DNA of 64,000 bases. It comes from Clostridiales bacterium 38-18. GTDB lineage: Bacteria; Bacillota; Clostridia; Peptostreptococcales; Acidaminobacteraceae. Below the pieces are notes generated by a model. The model was not told the origin of the DNA. It did no database searches and saw nothing but the letters and a program-made list of their open reading frames with translations. How positions within the stretch are numbered: the stretch's first letter is position 1; each line of letters starts with the position of its first letter. Position numbers and translations under genes: made by a program. The DNA is taken from the NCBI GenBank assembly GCA_001897605.1, contig MKTL01000001.1, positions 186,001-250,000 of the forward strand, read 5' to 3'. Of this stretch, positions 16,930 through 26,640 are shown in pieces.

Positions 16930-18342
16930 GTGGAAAAATCCTATGAACAATTAAAATGGGAAATGGAAATTATCGATGAGTTTATTGAAAAAGCATACGA
17001 GGGTCTCATCATCATCGATAAAAATGGCCTCATCATTAAATTTAAATACGAAAAATTTCTAGATGTTAAAGAAGAAGAGGTTATCGGGAAGCATGTAACT
17101 GAAGTAATCGAAAATACACGTCTTCATATCGTTTTGAAAACGGGTATGCCAGAAATTGGAGATCTACAGGTTATAAAAGGGCATAACTGCGTCACTTCGC
17201 GGATCCCAATTATCAGAAATGGTGAAGCTGTGGGTGCTGTAGGTACGATTATGTTCAAGGACATCCTAGAAGTAAAACACTTATCCGATCATCTTGAACA
17301 GATGAAGCAACACGTAAAAAAATACAAACAAGAGATCAAACGTCTTAATTTGGCAAAGTATTCTTTTGAGCAAATTTTGACGGCTGATCCACATATGCTG
17401 TCTTTGATCGATTCAGCAAAAATGGCTGCTGAAGGAAATGCAAGTGTCTATATCGAGGGGGAAAGTGGTACGGGCAAGGAGTATTTTGCACATGCCATCC
17501 ATGAGGCCAGCTTAAGACGTTATGGACCTTTTGTACGCATTAACTGTGCGGGAATACCTAGAGATTTATTTGAATCAGAGCTGTTCGGCTATGAACCCGG
17601 TGCGTTTACAGGTGCATCGACTCATGGTCGAATCGGAAAGTTTGAGCTTGCCAATGGCGGGACGATTTTCTTAGATGAGCTGAGCGCCATGCCCTTTGAA
17701 ATGCAAGCGAAGCTACTGAGAGTAATTGAAGAGCGTGAGATGGAGCGCGTGGGTGGTAATCAAAGAATTAATATAGATGTGCGGTTTATTTCTGCAAGTA
17801 ATGAAGACCTTCATGAACTCGTCACACAGGGTAAATTTAGAAGTGATCTATACTATCGACTTAAAGTTGTTCATCTTAAGTTGCCGCCACTGATAGAGCG
17901 CAAACGCGATATTATGCTTTTAGCCAATCATTACTTACAGCTTTTTGCAAAGGAACGCAATATCACTCTTGACGGTTTTTCCAAAGAAGCAAAACACTGT
18001 CTCGAGCACTATAAATGGCCGGGGAATGTTAGAGAGCTTAGAAACGTCGTGGAAAGTGCGGTCAGCTTATCGAAAATGAATCAAATTATCGTAAGTGATT
18101 TACCGGACTATATTGCACACGAGAAGGGTGAAGCAATTGATGCCACAGGTTTAAACCTCGACGCCTTAGCTTCAGATCAATTTGTAGATCTTTATACACT
18201 GATGGATCGATTTGAAAGAGAAGTGATCACCAAAGCACTTGTAGCAGCCGGTGGCAATCGTACCAAAGCCGCGCATAGCTTGGGGATACACCGAACGGCA
18301 CTTTATAAAAAAATGAGTAAACTTGGAATGGAAGCCGAATAG
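16930..18342 (+). CDS. PAS-domain sigma-54-dependent transcriptional activator
   Basis: This 470-aa regulator has an N-terminal PAS domain (about 15-115), a short coiled linker, an AAA+ domain and a C-terminal Fis-type helix-turn-helix (ALVAAGGNRTKAAHSLG). Walker A is GESGTGKE (177-184) and the sigma-54 contact loop is GAFTGA (224-229). There is no receiver domain, so it responds to a small molecule or redox cue rather than a kinase. GTG start after GAGGTGA. The nearest sigma-54 promoter with no other obvious activator is that of the CoA-transferase genes 4 kb upstream, a plausible but unproven target. Confidence 0.93.
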   Translation: MEKSYEQLKWEMEIIDEFIEKAYEGLIIIDKNGLIIKFKYEKFLDVKEEEVIGKHVTEVIENTRLHIVLKTGMPEIGDLQVIKGHNCVTSRIPIIRNGEAVGAVGTIMFKDILEVKHLSDHLEQMKQHVKKYKQEIKRLNLAKYSFEQILTADPHMLSLIDSAKMAAEGNASVYIEGESGTGKEYFAHAIHEASLRRYGPFVRINCAGIPRDLFESELFGYEPGAFTGASTHGRIGKFELANGGTIFLDELSAMPFEMQAKLLRVIEEREMERVGGNQRINIDVRFISASNEDLHELVTQGKFRSDLYYRLKVVHLKLPPLIERKRDIMLLANHYLQLFAKERNITLDGFSKEAKHCLEHYKWPGNVRELRNVVESAVSLSKMNQIIVSDLPDYIAHEKGEAIDATGLNLDALASDQFVDLYTLMDRFEREVITKALVAAGGNRTKAAHSLGIHRTALYKKMSKLGMEAE

Positions 18343-18394
18343 CGAATACAGAATACAAGATATAGGATATAAGAGGATGAATGTAGGGGGCATT

Positions 18395-19450
18395 ATGATA
18401 AATTTAGCGCAATTAAAAATACCGAATACCTTAAAAGCGGGCGATAAGATTGCAGCAGTTAGTTTGTCATGGGGTGGCGCTGGTGACGAAGGGATTTATT
18501 TGAGATATTTGCTAGCAAGGGAAAGATTGAAGTCGGAATTTGGACTTGAGCTGATTGAAATGCCGAACACACTTAAAGGTACTGAGTATGTCTATGCGCA
18601 TCCTGAAAAGCGTGCTGAGGATTTTATGCAGGCATTTCTGGACCCTGAGATAAAGGGCATATTTAGCTGTATTGGTGGCGATGAGAGTATCAGAATGCTG
18701 CCTTATATTGATTTTGCTGTCATCGAGCAGCATCCGAAGGTTTTTATTGGCTATTCAGATACCACCGTAGCGCATTTTATGTGCTTAAAAGCTGGTCTTA
18801 GAAGCTACTATGGCCCTGCACTTCTCAGTGAGTTTGCTGAAAATGTGGCTTTGCATGATTATACGATAGATTCATTTCAAAGCGTTGTGATGCGTTCAGA
18901 AGTGATCGGCAAGATCGGTCATAGCAATCAATGGACCTCTGAGCGTCTTGAATGGCATGTGCCTGAAAATTTAACCATAAAGCGTAGGATGATGCCTGAA
19001 GCACATGGCGTCGAATGTCTTCAAGGGAATGGAAGTGTGCAAGGCAGGCTAATAGGAGGCTGTATAGAAGTCATCGATGGACTAAGAGGAACCGACATTT
19101 GGCCAAATGCCAGTCATTTCGAAGGGGCACTGCTCTTCCTAGAAACCAGTGAAGAAACGGTAGAGCCCATTGCGTTAGAAAGAATGCTTAGAGCATTAGG
19201 CGCAATGTCTGTGTTTTCAAAGGTATCAGGCATCCTATTTGGAAAGCCTTATGATGAGACACATTATGAAGCTTATAAAGGCGTCATAATGAAAGTGATC
19301 TCAGAAGAGCTTAAGCTGACGGAATTACCTATTTTATATAATCTGAATTTTGGTCATACAGCCCCAATGTTGACGCTGCCAATAGGGGCATTGGCTGAAC
19401 TCTCCTGTGAGGAGCGAAGCTTTTCGATCTTGGAGTCGGGAACCAAATGA
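18395..19450 (+). CDS. S66-family LD-carboxypeptidase (MccF-like)
   Basis: The 351-aa protein has the Ser-Glu-His triad context of the S66 family: GYSDTT (nucleophile Ser), FLETSEE (Glu) and NFGHTAPMLTLPIG (His). Family members trim the D-amino acid from murein tetrapeptides (LdcA) or cleave microcin C-type nucleotide peptides (MccF); the N-terminal KAGDKIAAVSLSWG and length resemble the MccF side, which can give self-immunity. The start at 18395 follows TAGGGGG; two longer in-frame starts lack spaced ribosome sites. It lies 52 bp after the sigma-54 activator. Confidence 0.88.
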   Translation: MINLAQLKIPNTLKAGDKIAAVSLSWGGAGDEGIYLRYLLARERLKSEFGLELIEMPNTLKGTEYVYAHPEKRAEDFMQAFLDPEIKGIFSCIGGDESIRMLPYIDFAVIEQHPKVFIGYSDTTVAHFMCLKAGLRSYYGPALLSEFAENVALHDYTIDSFQSVVMRSEVIGKIGHSNQWTSERLEWHVPENLTIKRRMMPEAHGVECLQGNGSVQGRLIGGCIEVIDGLRGTDIWPNASHFEGALLFLETSEETVEPIALERMLRALGAMSVFSKVSGILFGKPYDETHYEAYKGVIMKVISEELKLTELPILYNLNFGHTAPMLTLPIGALAELSCEERSFSILESGTK

Positions 19451-19621
19451 AGTAATTAAATCAATTTTTAATTAAAATTAACATAAGCGATTATAAGCAT
19501 AAATGCTGATAAGATTAAATGTTGATAAATTCAAATGTTGAAATAATTAAATGATAATGAGATTAACCAATACTAAGTTTAAATGATTATAAAGTTTAAG
19601 ATAAATCCTTAGGAGGTTTAA

Positions 19622-20026
19622 ATGAAAAAGTTACTAATAGGGCTCCATTTCCTCGTTGGCTTTGGCGCCATAGCTGGTGGATTAGGCGCTGTAATGAATC
19701 CAACCATGCCGATGGGGATGTCGACAGATGCATTAAAACTCGGCCCCTTCGACTCATTTCTAGTCCCAGGGCTGTTTTTAATGCTTATTATAGGTGTAGG
19801 CAATGTAATCTCTGGTATAATTCTATTTAAAAAACATCCAATATGGGTTTATTTTAGTGGTTTTGAAGCAGTTGCACTGGTACTTTGGATTGTGATACAG
19901 TGCATTATATTACAGTCCATTGTTGCCCTACATGTCATCTTTTTTACTTTTGGAACGATACAGGGGCTAATAGCGCTATATTATTTTACAAGGGACACGT
20001 TGAAATTAAGTGTATTGAATCGTTAA
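19622..20026 (+). CDS. Small four-helix membrane protein, unknown
   Basis: This 134-aa protein is almost entirely hydrophobic with four predicted membrane helices and a Met/Pro-rich loop (NPTMPMGMSTD) between the first two. I do not recognise the family. AGGAGG precedes the ATG with good spacing. It is the first of a tight run of genes (19622-25209), with thpR starting 10 nt after its stop. The 170 bp before it is very AT-rich with degenerate short repeats and no clear promoter. Confidence 0.75.
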   Translation: MKKLLIGLHFLVGFGAIAGGLGAVMNPTMPMGMSTDALKLGPFDSFLVPGLFLMLIIGVGNVISGIILFKKHPIWVYFSGFEAVALVLWIVIQCIILQSIVALHVIFFTFGTIQGLIALYYFTRDTLKLSVLNR

Positions 20027-20036
20027 CGGAGGATTT

Positions 20037-20594
20037 ATGCGAATTTTTATCGGTGTTGATTTACCTGAATCTTTAAAATCAGACATTTTTCAGCTTGAGC
20101 AAAAAATACAAGAACAGTCAAATAAGGGGAACTGGAAGCCTGCGGATTCATTTCATATAACGCTAAGATTTCTTGGCGAGATTGAGGAAACTGAGGTTAA
20201 GAGCATTGCAGAAGGACTCAGAAGCGAAATAAAGGGTTTCAAACCATTTTCGTTGAACTTAAAAGGTGGCGGTACCTTTGATGCAAAGGGTGAAGAGCAG
20301 AGTAATATTCGCGTTCTTTGGTTAGGTGTAGATGGTGATCTTAAAGCGTTAAATCGACTTTATTTTCAAACGGAATGTGTACTTGATGCGCTTTGTTATC
20401 CGCGCGATCATCGAGAATACACGCCACATATAACGCTAGGGCAAAGCATTAAATTAAAAGGTGGTTTAAATACATTAGCACCTTATTTTAAGACCTTAAA
20501 CAGTTCTTTTGAGGTAACGGCAGTCACGATATTTATTTCAGAAGTGGTATCGGGTAAGCGCAGCTACCGACCAATAGAACGAATTGAATTCTAA
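20037..20594 (+). CDS. thpR: RNA 2',3'-cyclic phosphodiesterase
   Basis: This 185-aa member of the 2H phosphoesterase family has both HxTx motifs, HITLRFLGE and HITLGQS, plus the N-terminal MRIFIGVDLP. It opens 2',3'-cyclic phosphates on RNA ends and was first named for 2'-5' RNA ligase activity. ACGGAGG precedes the ATG. It is part of a run of closely spaced housekeeping genes. Confidence 0.93.
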   Translation: MRIFIGVDLPESLKSDIFQLEQKIQEQSNKGNWKPADSFHITLRFLGEIEETEVKSIAEGLRSEIKGFKPFSLNLKGGGTFDAKGEEQSNIRVLWLGVDGDLKALNRLYFQTECVLDALCYPRDHREYTPHITLGQSIKLKGGLNTLAPYFKTLNSSFEVTAVTIFISEVVSGKRSYRPIERIEF

Positions 20595-20611
20595 CGGATT
20601 TGGAGGCTATT

Positions 20612-21331
20612 ATGACACAAACTTATGACTTGGATATTAGATTTACAAACAATGGAATGGTGATGCACATCCATCCTGTACTCATAAAAAGTGGTAAAGA
20701 GCTTATACTTGTAGATTGTGGCAATCCTGGTGTTGCACCGCTAATAAAGGAGGCAATCAGCAAGCTGGGCTACAATCCTACGGACCTTACAAAAATTGTA
20801 ATCACACATCATGATCACGATCATTTCGGTTCGTTGGCTGAACTCAAAAGAGAGTTTTCTAATTTGGTGGTGATTAGCTCAGAGATTGAAAAAGCTTATA
20901 TTGAGGGACAGTTAAAATCACTTCGTTTGGTACAAGCTGAATCCATCTATGACACTTTACCAGAAGAACGAAAGGAATGGGCGAGGAGCTTTCATAAATA
21001 TTTAAGTGAGATAGAGCCCGTAACGGTAGATCGAACTGTAAAAGAGGGTGAAGCGATTGATCAATTGGGTGAAGTGGTGGCAATATTAACACCTGGACAC
21101 ATGCCTGGTCATATGTCGGTTTACTTACCAACAGAGAAGCGGTTGATTTCTGGTGATGCACTCGTCTCAGAAGAAGGTGTTCTTTTTATGGCAAATCCAC
21201 AATATTCACTGGATTTAGAAGAAGCGGGACGCTCGGCGTTAAAGCTAAGCAAGCTCGAAATTTCCGAAGTGATCTGTTATCATGGCGGTAGCGTTAAAGG
21301 TGATGTTTCAGCACTATTAAAAAATTTATAA
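20612..21331 (+). CDS. MBL-fold metallo-hydrolase
   Basis: This 239-aa metallo-beta-lactamase-fold hydrolase has the metal-binding motif THHDHDHFGS, an aspartate in SGDALV and further histidines in TPGHMPGHMS and CYHGG. These bind two metal ions. Substrates vary widely in this family, from thioesters to lactones, and cannot be told here. The ATG at 20612 follows GGAGG by 5 nt; the longer frame uses a TTG inside that ribosome site. The next gene begins 10 nt downstream. Confidence 0.88.
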   Translation: MTQTYDLDIRFTNNGMVMHIHPVLIKSGKELILVDCGNPGVAPLIKEAISKLGYNPTDLTKIVITHHDHDHFGSLAELKREFSNLVVISSEIEKAYIEGQLKSLRLVQAESIYDTLPEERKEWARSFHKYLSEIEPVTVDRTVKEGEAIDQLGEVVAILTPGHMPGHMSVYLPTEKRLISGDALVSEEGVLFMANPQYSLDLEEAGRSALKLSKLEISEVICYHGGSVKGDVSALLKNL

Positions 21332-21341
21332 GGGGGATTAT

Positions 21342-21806
21342 ATGGCAATAGAAGCAGTAAGAAAGCACTTATCGGCATTTAATAAGGCATCTGACATTAT
21401 GGAGTTCGAAACGTCTAGCGCAACCGTTGAGCTAGCGGCTTTAGCAGTAGGTGTTGAACCTGCGAGGATTGCCAAAACCTTATCGTTTCGAAATGAAGAT
21501 AGCGGCATGCTCGTCGTCGTTGCGGGCGATGCTAAGATTGATAATGCAAAATTTAAAAATCAGTTTGGCTTTAAAGCGAGAATGTTGACGCCAGATGAAG
21601 TCTTACATTACACCGGTCATGCGGTGGGTGGTGTATGTCCTTTTGGACTTAAGGAAGAAATTCCCGTTTTTTTAGATGCTTCACTTAAACGATTTGAAAC
21701 CGTCTATCCAGCATGTGGTAGCAGTAATTCTGCAATAAGAGTAGATTTAGAGGAGCTTGCAACCTACTCTGGAACGGATCAATGGGTGGATGTCTGCAAA
21801 TGGTAA
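21342..21806 (+). CDS. YbaK/ProX-type aminoacyl-tRNA deacylase
   Basis: This 154-aa trans-editing protein belongs to the YbaK/ProX family, which hydrolyses mischarged tRNAs such as Cys- or Ala-tRNA-Pro. The conserved Lys in VEPARIAKTLSF and the C-terminal GGVCPFG and YPACGSSNSAIRVD segments match the family. It overlaps the sensor-kinase gene by 7 nt, so the two are translated together although no functional link is obvious. Confidence 0.88.
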   Translation: MAIEAVRKHLSAFNKASDIMEFETSSATVELAALAVGVEPARIAKTLSFRNEDSGMLVVVAGDAKIDNAKFKNQFGFKARMLTPDEVLHYTGHAVGGVCPFGLKEEIPVFLDASLKRFETVYPACGSSNSAIRVDLEELATYSGTDQWVDVCKW

Positions 21807-23887
21807 AATTTATAGCCAAGTATAAAAATGCATCGCTTCAGGTTAAAGTCATGGTCATATTCTTCATATCAAGCTTGCTATTGACATTGACCTTAGGGAG
21901 TGTGTTTTATAATCAAATTACTGAGACGGTGACTCAAAACAAAGAAAGAGAGTTAACGACGCTTGCAAAAGAAACCGCCAATAAAATTGAGCGGTTTTTG
22001 TTTGAAAGGGAAGCTGACATACAGGTTATCTCACAATCGAAAATTTTAGTTTTAGATCAAGTCGCTGCAGAGGATAAGCAAGCCTATCTACAGTATGTGG
22101 TTGACTATTATCAAACCTATGATGAAATCGTCGTCTTCAGTCCAGATGGTGAGACGTTATATTCTGCTTTTTCTGAAACAGATGATACAATAGAGAACAT
22201 TTTGAATTCAAACAAAGCGGTTAAACACGCTGTTTTTTCGCAAAAACCCTATGTATCAGATATAGATGATGACAATTATATACTTTTTGCTAGACCGCTA
22301 TATGATGGAAATCAACAATATGTAGGGGTGGTAGTCGAGAAGATGAACTTTAAGGCAATCGATGAAATTCTAAGAAATGTTAATCTAGGTAGCCTTGGTA
22401 AAGCGCGTTTAATCAGTAAATCGAGCCTACCTACTTTATCGATTCCAAATGGCGTTCATTATGAAACCTCAGGTCAAATTAGCTATATTGTTTGTTACGT
22501 GCCAATTATCAAGTATGAGACGCAAAGCACCGAGTGGTACCTCTCTATCAGTGAGCCAGAGGAAGAAGCGTTGGCAATCGTTGGCAGTATAAGATATTAC
22601 TTTGCATTGGTGTTAATCGTTACGGTTGCGCTACTGCTCTTATTTTCTTATGGTTTATCTAAGCGTATTACGCAACCGATCAGGCTGTTAAAGCAAAGGA
22701 CAACTCAGCTGCTTGCTTCTCATAAGCTTGAAGCCTCACCAGCTGTCTATGGCGTAACCGATGAGGTTAAAGCGCTGACGCATACCTTTGACTTTTTACT
22801 TGAAGAGCTGGTATTCATGCTTCAAAAAACACTTGAGAAGACGGGAGAGATTGAGTCTGTAAAAAGGGTAAAGGATTCCATTGATGCGATGATCGATCAT
22901 ACTAGTACCGGGATACTTACCATCGATGGACATGGTAAGGTGACCTCCATTAACCTAAGGGGCTTGGAGTTGCTTGGGATTGATGATGAAGCGAATGTGA
23001 TTAATAAATCGCTGGCGCTGTCCAATTATAAAGAGGTAACCGAAGCAATCTATCAAAGCCTGTTGCAGGGTGTGCCTATAGAGGACCTAAAATGTGAAGA
23101 GAGATGGCTCAGTACCTTGGTTCAAAGGGATATCTATCAAAACGTCGTAGGGATGACCGTGCTTATCCAAAGTATCGAGGCGAGAGAACGGTTTGAGCAT
23201 AGTGTTATCAGAGCAAAGAAGCTGTCTGAGCTGGGTGAGCTAAGTGCAGGTGTGGCACATGAGATTCGAAATCCACTGGCTTCAGTGAGAGGCTATACAC
23301 AAATGGCAATTCGTGAGCTCCCAGTTGATTCAGTAGTGGTGTCCGATCTGAGGATTGTGCTCAATGAGGTAGATCGCCTTGACCGATTAATTGAGCGATT
23401 TATGAGCTTTGCAAGTCCTAACACACCAATCTATAAAAATCAAGATATGAACAAGGTGCTTGAAGAGGTGATTTATCTGCTTGATCAAAGAGTTGCTGAA
23501 GCAGGGGTCGCTTTAAATGTCAGCATTGGTGAGGATGCTAGCTTTAGCTTTGATAGTGATCAGATAAAGCAGGTTTTGTATAATTTGATTTTAAATGCAG
23601 TTCAAGCATCTAACCGAGGTCAAAGGGTCACGATTGTGTCTGAAATTAGTCGAGAGCAAAATGTTTTTAGGCTATTGGTTAAAGATGAGGGTGACGGTAT
23701 CCCAGCAGAAATTCAGGAGCGAATTTTTTCCCCGTTTTTTACAACGCGACCTAAGGGGACTGGACTTGGTTTATCTATATGTGCTAGGATTGTAGAGAAT
23801 CATCACGGTAATCTCGAGCTAACGTCCTCAAGTGACGCTGGAACGGTATTTACAGTAGAATTACCACTTGAAGGCGGTGTTTTATGA
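21800..23887 (+). CDS. Sensor histidine kinase with Cache, HAMP and PAS domains (NtrB/AtoS-like)
   Basis: This membrane kinase of 695 aa has TM1 near residues 12-32, an extracytoplasmic Cache-type sensor of about 230 residues, TM2 near 265-285, HAMP, a PAS domain, HisKA with the phospho-acceptor H487 in GVAHEIRNPLAS, and an HATPase domain (NLILNAVQAS, DEGDGIP, GTGLGLS). It phosphorylates the sigma-54 response regulator whose gene overlaps it by 4 nt. The extracellular Cache domain suggests a small external ligand, perhaps an amino or carboxylic acid. The ATG at 21800 is preferred; 21782 also fits the frame. Confidence 0.92.
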   Translation: MVKFIAKYKNASLQVKVMVIFFISSLLLTLTLGSVFYNQITETVTQNKERELTTLAKETANKIERFLFEREADIQVISQSKILVLDQVAAEDKQAYLQYVVDYYQTYDEIVVFSPDGETLYSAFSETDDTIENILNSNKAVKHAVFSQKPYVSDIDDDNYILFARPLYDGNQQYVGVVVEKMNFKAIDEILRNVNLGSLGKARLISKSSLPTLSIPNGVHYETSGQISYIVCYVPIIKYETQSTEWYLSISEPEEEALAIVGSIRYYFALVLIVTVALLLLFSYGLSKRITQPIRLLKQRTTQLLASHKLEASPAVYGVTDEVKALTHTFDFLLEELVFMLQKTLEKTGEIESVKRVKDSIDAMIDHTSTGILTIDGHGKVTSINLRGLELLGIDDEANVINKSLALSNYKEVTEAIYQSLLQGVPIEDLKCEERWLSTLVQRDIYQNVVGMTVLIQSIEARERFEHSVIRAKKLSELGELSAGVAHEIRNPLASVRGYTQMAIRELPVDSVVVSDLRIVLNEVDRLDRLIERFMSFASPNTPIYKNQDMNKVLEEVIYLLDQRVAEAGVALNVSIGEDASFSFDSDQIKQVLYNLILNAVQASNRGQRVTIVSEISREQNVFRLLVKDEGDGIPAEIQERIFSPFFTTRPKGTGLGLSICARIVENHHGNLELTSSSDAGTVFTVELPLEGGVL

Positions 23888-25209
23888 AACCAAAATTAAA
23901 TCGTGTTTTCAATATCATCATAGTTGAAGATGAGGTAAACCTCGCGAATTTACTTTTAAGGGTATTAAAGAGTGAGGGCTATGAGGTGATGGCTGTTGGC
24001 AGTATCTCTGAAGCATGGCAGCTGCTAAAAAAGCAGCATTTTGATATGCTAATTACAGACATTAAACTCCCTGACGGCGATGGTATTTCATTTTTGGAGA
24101 GGATTAAGGCGCAGGGTGTAGAGATAGAAGTGATTGTTATGACGGCGTTCGCTACGGTTGAAACGGCTATTAGTGCCCTCAAAATAGGTGCGCGAGATTA
24201 TATCCGGAAGCCCTTTGATCTGGAGGAAGTCATTTCGGCAGTGAAAAAAGTTGTGCTGCAAATGGAAGCTGAGCTACCCGTTAGCTACAGCGAAAATCAT
24301 CTTTTGGTAACGAACAGCGAAAAAATGAAGGGTCTACTTAAGCTCCTGCATAAGGTGGCGCAAAGTAATGCCAATATTTATATTCATGGTGAAACAGGTG
24401 CAGGTAAAGAGCTAGTTGCACACGCCATTCACGAACTCAGTGATCGACATGAAAAGCCCTTTATAAAGGTAAACTGTTCGGCTCTACCAGAAACCTTGCT
24501 AGAAAGTGAGCTTTTTGGCTATGAGAAAGGTGCTTTTACAGGTGCTTTTAATAGAAAGCTCGGTCGATTTGAGCTCGCAAATGGTGGAACGATATTTTTA
24601 GATGAAATTGGAGATATTTCACCTTTAATCCAGCTAAAATTATTGAGAATAATACAGCAAAAGGAGCTGGAGCGATTGGGAGGAACTCAGACAATCTCTT
24701 TAGATGTCAGAATTATATCTGCAACAAACAAAAGCCTAGAGCAGCTGGTAAGAGAGGGGAGCTTTAGTGAGGACCTATACTATCGATTAAATGTCATTCC
24801 ACTCGATGTACCACCGCTAAGAGAACGTCGCGAGGACATGAAGGATTTAATTGAAAGTTTTATTGAGCATTCTTCTAACACCTATCAGACGAAGCGCAAG
24901 GCAATCTCAGAGGAGGCGTTTATGGCGATGCTTGCTTATGATTGGCCAGGGAACGTGCGTGAGCTAGAAAATATAGTTGAAAGACTCCTTTTGATGAGTG
25001 AAGGCGCTCAGATAGAGCTGGAAGATCTTCCAGAGCACATTTTATCTAAGGAACCGTTTTTTTATGAGGAAAAAATCGACGCGGCTGAAGTTAATGTTAT
25101 AAAAAATGCTTTGATTGGGTCTGAGGGCAATGTCACAAAAGCGGCAGAGCAATTGGGCATTAGCAGAAGATCACTTCATAGAAAGATCAATAAATATCAT
25201 TTGAAATAG
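23884..25209 (+). CDS. Sigma-54-dependent response regulator (NtrC/AtoC-like)
   Basis: The 441-aa protein has a receiver domain with phospho-acceptor D59, an AAA+ domain with GETGAGKE (169-176) and the sigma-54 loop GAFTGA (216-221), and a C-terminal Fis helix-turn-helix (EGNVTKAAEQLGISRRSL). Its gene overlaps the kinase by ATGA. The next gene, amt, is preceded by a consensus -24/-12 promoter only 118 bp away, so amt is the most likely direct target. Confidence 0.95.
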   Translation: MKPKLNRVFNIIIVEDEVNLANLLLRVLKSEGYEVMAVGSISEAWQLLKKQHFDMLITDIKLPDGDGISFLERIKAQGVEIEVIVMTAFATVETAISALKIGARDYIRKPFDLEEVISAVKKVVLQMEAELPVSYSENHLLVTNSEKMKGLLKLLHKVAQSNANIYIHGETGAGKELVAHAIHELSDRHEKPFIKVNCSALPETLLESELFGYEKGAFTGAFNRKLGRFELANGGTIFLDEIGDISPLIQLKLLRIIQQKELERLGGTQTISLDVRIISATNKSLEQLVREGSFSEDLYYRLNVIPLDVPPLRERREDMKDLIESFIEHSSNTYQTKRKAISEEAFMAMLAYDWPGNVRELENIVERLLLMSEGAQIELEDLPEHILSKEPFFYEEKIDAAEVNVIKNALIGSEGNVTKAAEQLGISRRSLHRKINKYHLK

Positions 25210-25224
25210 GTGTGGTTGTATAAA

Positions 25225-25277
25225 ATAGTGTGCCAATGTTGTCGCAGTGTGACAACATTGGCACACTATATTTTTTT
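25225..25277 (+). terminator. 19-bp inverted repeat: terminator, possibly also an enhancer site
   Basis: Bases 25225-25243 and 25251-25269 are perfect inverted repeats of 19 nt with a 7-nt loop, followed by ATTTTTTT. This ends the two-component operon. Its centre is 107 bp upstream of the predicted amt start, where an NtrC-type enhancer would be expected, so a double role is possible. Confidence 0.85.
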
Positions 25278-25326
25278 ATAGCTTCAACAAATCGTTGAAA
25301 ACACTATGTTTGCATTTTGAAACATT

Positions 25327-25343
25327 TTGGCATGAGTCTTGCT
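25327..25343 (+). promoter_or_regulatory. Sigma-54 (-24/-12) promoter of amt
   Basis: TTGGCATG-AGTC-TTGCT matches the -24/-12 consensus with one change. It is nearly the same as the promoter at 13074. Transcription would start near 25354. A hairpin TTCCGAG-TTTT-CTCGGAA (25364-25381) lies in the short leader. Confidence 0.82.
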
Positions 25344-25397
25344 GTTAAATAAGTGTCAGATATTTCCGAGTTTTCTCGGAACAAATAGGAGGGAATC

Positions 25398-26612
25398 ATG
25401 AGCTTTGACACAGGTAATACGGGATTTATGTTATTGGCAACAAGCTTAGTTATGCTAATGACACCAGGACTTGCATTCTTTTATGGTGGTTTGGTGAGTA
25501 AAAAGGGCGTTTTAACAATTATGATGCAGAGCTTTGTTTCGTTGGGGATTACGACAGTGCTTTGGTTCACGGTTGGTTACTCGCTATGCTTCAGTGGAGA
25601 TGTCTTTGGGATTATTGGCAATTTAGATATGGCGTTTTTAAGTGGCGTATCTATGATGGATGTACTATCTCCAAACAATAATATTCCACTTATCGTTTTT
25701 ATTTCTTATCAGATGATGTTTGCAGTTATCACACCAGCACTTATAACGGGTGCTTTTGCAGAGCGTGTACGCTTTAAAGCCTATGTTTTATTCCAAATTT
25801 TATGGCTATTATTAGTATACTTCCCATTTACACATATGGTCTGGGGCGGAGGCTTATTGGCAAGCTGGGGTGTTCTTGATTTTGCTGGTGGTATCGTGGT
25901 TCATGCAACTGCAGGTATGGCAGCGCTTGCTTCAGTATTTTTTGTAGGTAAACGCGTGGAGCGAGTAACGGAGCCACACAGTATACCGCTAATTGCACTT
26001 GGCACGGCTCTTTTATGGTTTGGTTGGTATGGGTTCAATGCAGGAAGTGAGCTTAGAGTAGACGGTGTTACAGCACTTGCTTTCCTCAACACAGACGTTG
26101 CTGCGTCCTTTGCAGCAGTGGTATGGTTGGCAATCGACTGGAAAAAGATGGGTAAACCAAAATTTGTTGGTATGCTAACCGGTGCAGTTGCTGGTCTTGC
26201 AACTATCACGCCTGCAGCTGGCTATGTTAGCACTTCTACAGCTGCACTAATCGGCTGTATTGCATCTGTGGTATGCTATCTTGCAATCGGTTTAAAAAAC
26301 AGATTTGGCTGGGATGACGCTTTGGACGTTTGGGGCGTTCATGGTATGGGTGGTATAACTGGCGTAATCCTACTTGGCATTTTTGCAAGCACTAAGGTTA
26401 ATCCTGCAGGTGCTGATGGTCTTTTACAAGGTAATGTACACTTTTTCTTAATCGAAACTGCTGCGGTTGTTATTGCTGCTGCATATGCATTTGTTATTTC
26501 ATATGGCATGCTGACATTGATCGATAAGATCACACCTGTAAGAGTGGATGCAAGCGAACAGTTAACTGGAATTGATGCTGCACTACACGGTGAAACGGCT
26601 TATTTGATGTAA
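25398..26612 (+). CDS. amt: Ammonium transporter
   Basis: This 404-aa Amt/MEP/Rh-family channel has about 11 membrane helices. PGLAFFYGGLVSKKG near the N-terminus, FTHMVWGGGLLASWG in the middle and VWGVHGMGGITG near the C-terminus are family signatures; the last two supply the twin pore histidines. No PII (glnK) gene accompanies it, which is unusual because the two normally pair. GGAGGG precedes the ATG. A sigma-54 promoter and the NtrBC-like pair immediately upstream indicate nitrogen or amino-acid control. Confidence 0.96.
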   Translation: MSFDTGNTGFMLLATSLVMLMTPGLAFFYGGLVSKKGVLTIMMQSFVSLGITTVLWFTVGYSLCFSGDVFGIIGNLDMAFLSGVSMMDVLSPNNNIPLIVFISYQMMFAVITPALITGAFAERVRFKAYVLFQILWLLLVYFPFTHMVWGGGLLASWGVLDFAGGIVVHATAGMAALASVFFVGKRVERVTEPHSIPLIALGTALLWFGWYGFNAGSELRVDGVTALAFLNTDVAASFAAVVWLAIDWKKMGKPKFVGMLTGAVAGLATITPAAGYVSTSTAALIGCIASVVCYLAIGLKNRFGWDDALDVWGVHGMGGITGVILLGIFASTKVNPAGADGLLQGNVHFFLIETAAVVIAAAYAFVISYGMLTLIDKITPVRVDASEQLTGIDAALHGETAYLM

Positions 26613-26640
26613 TCGAATTGCGTTTAATTTTAAATGAATA

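Noticed and set aside
19451-19621. AT-rich repeats (variants of AAATGTTGATAA) as an origin or CRISPR
   Set aside because: Units are degenerate and irregularly spaced; no DnaA boxes or regular spacers were seen.
25364-25381. Hairpin in the amt leader as a riboswitch
   Set aside because: A 7-bp stem with a 4-nt loop alone is too small; no second structure or terminator accompanies it.
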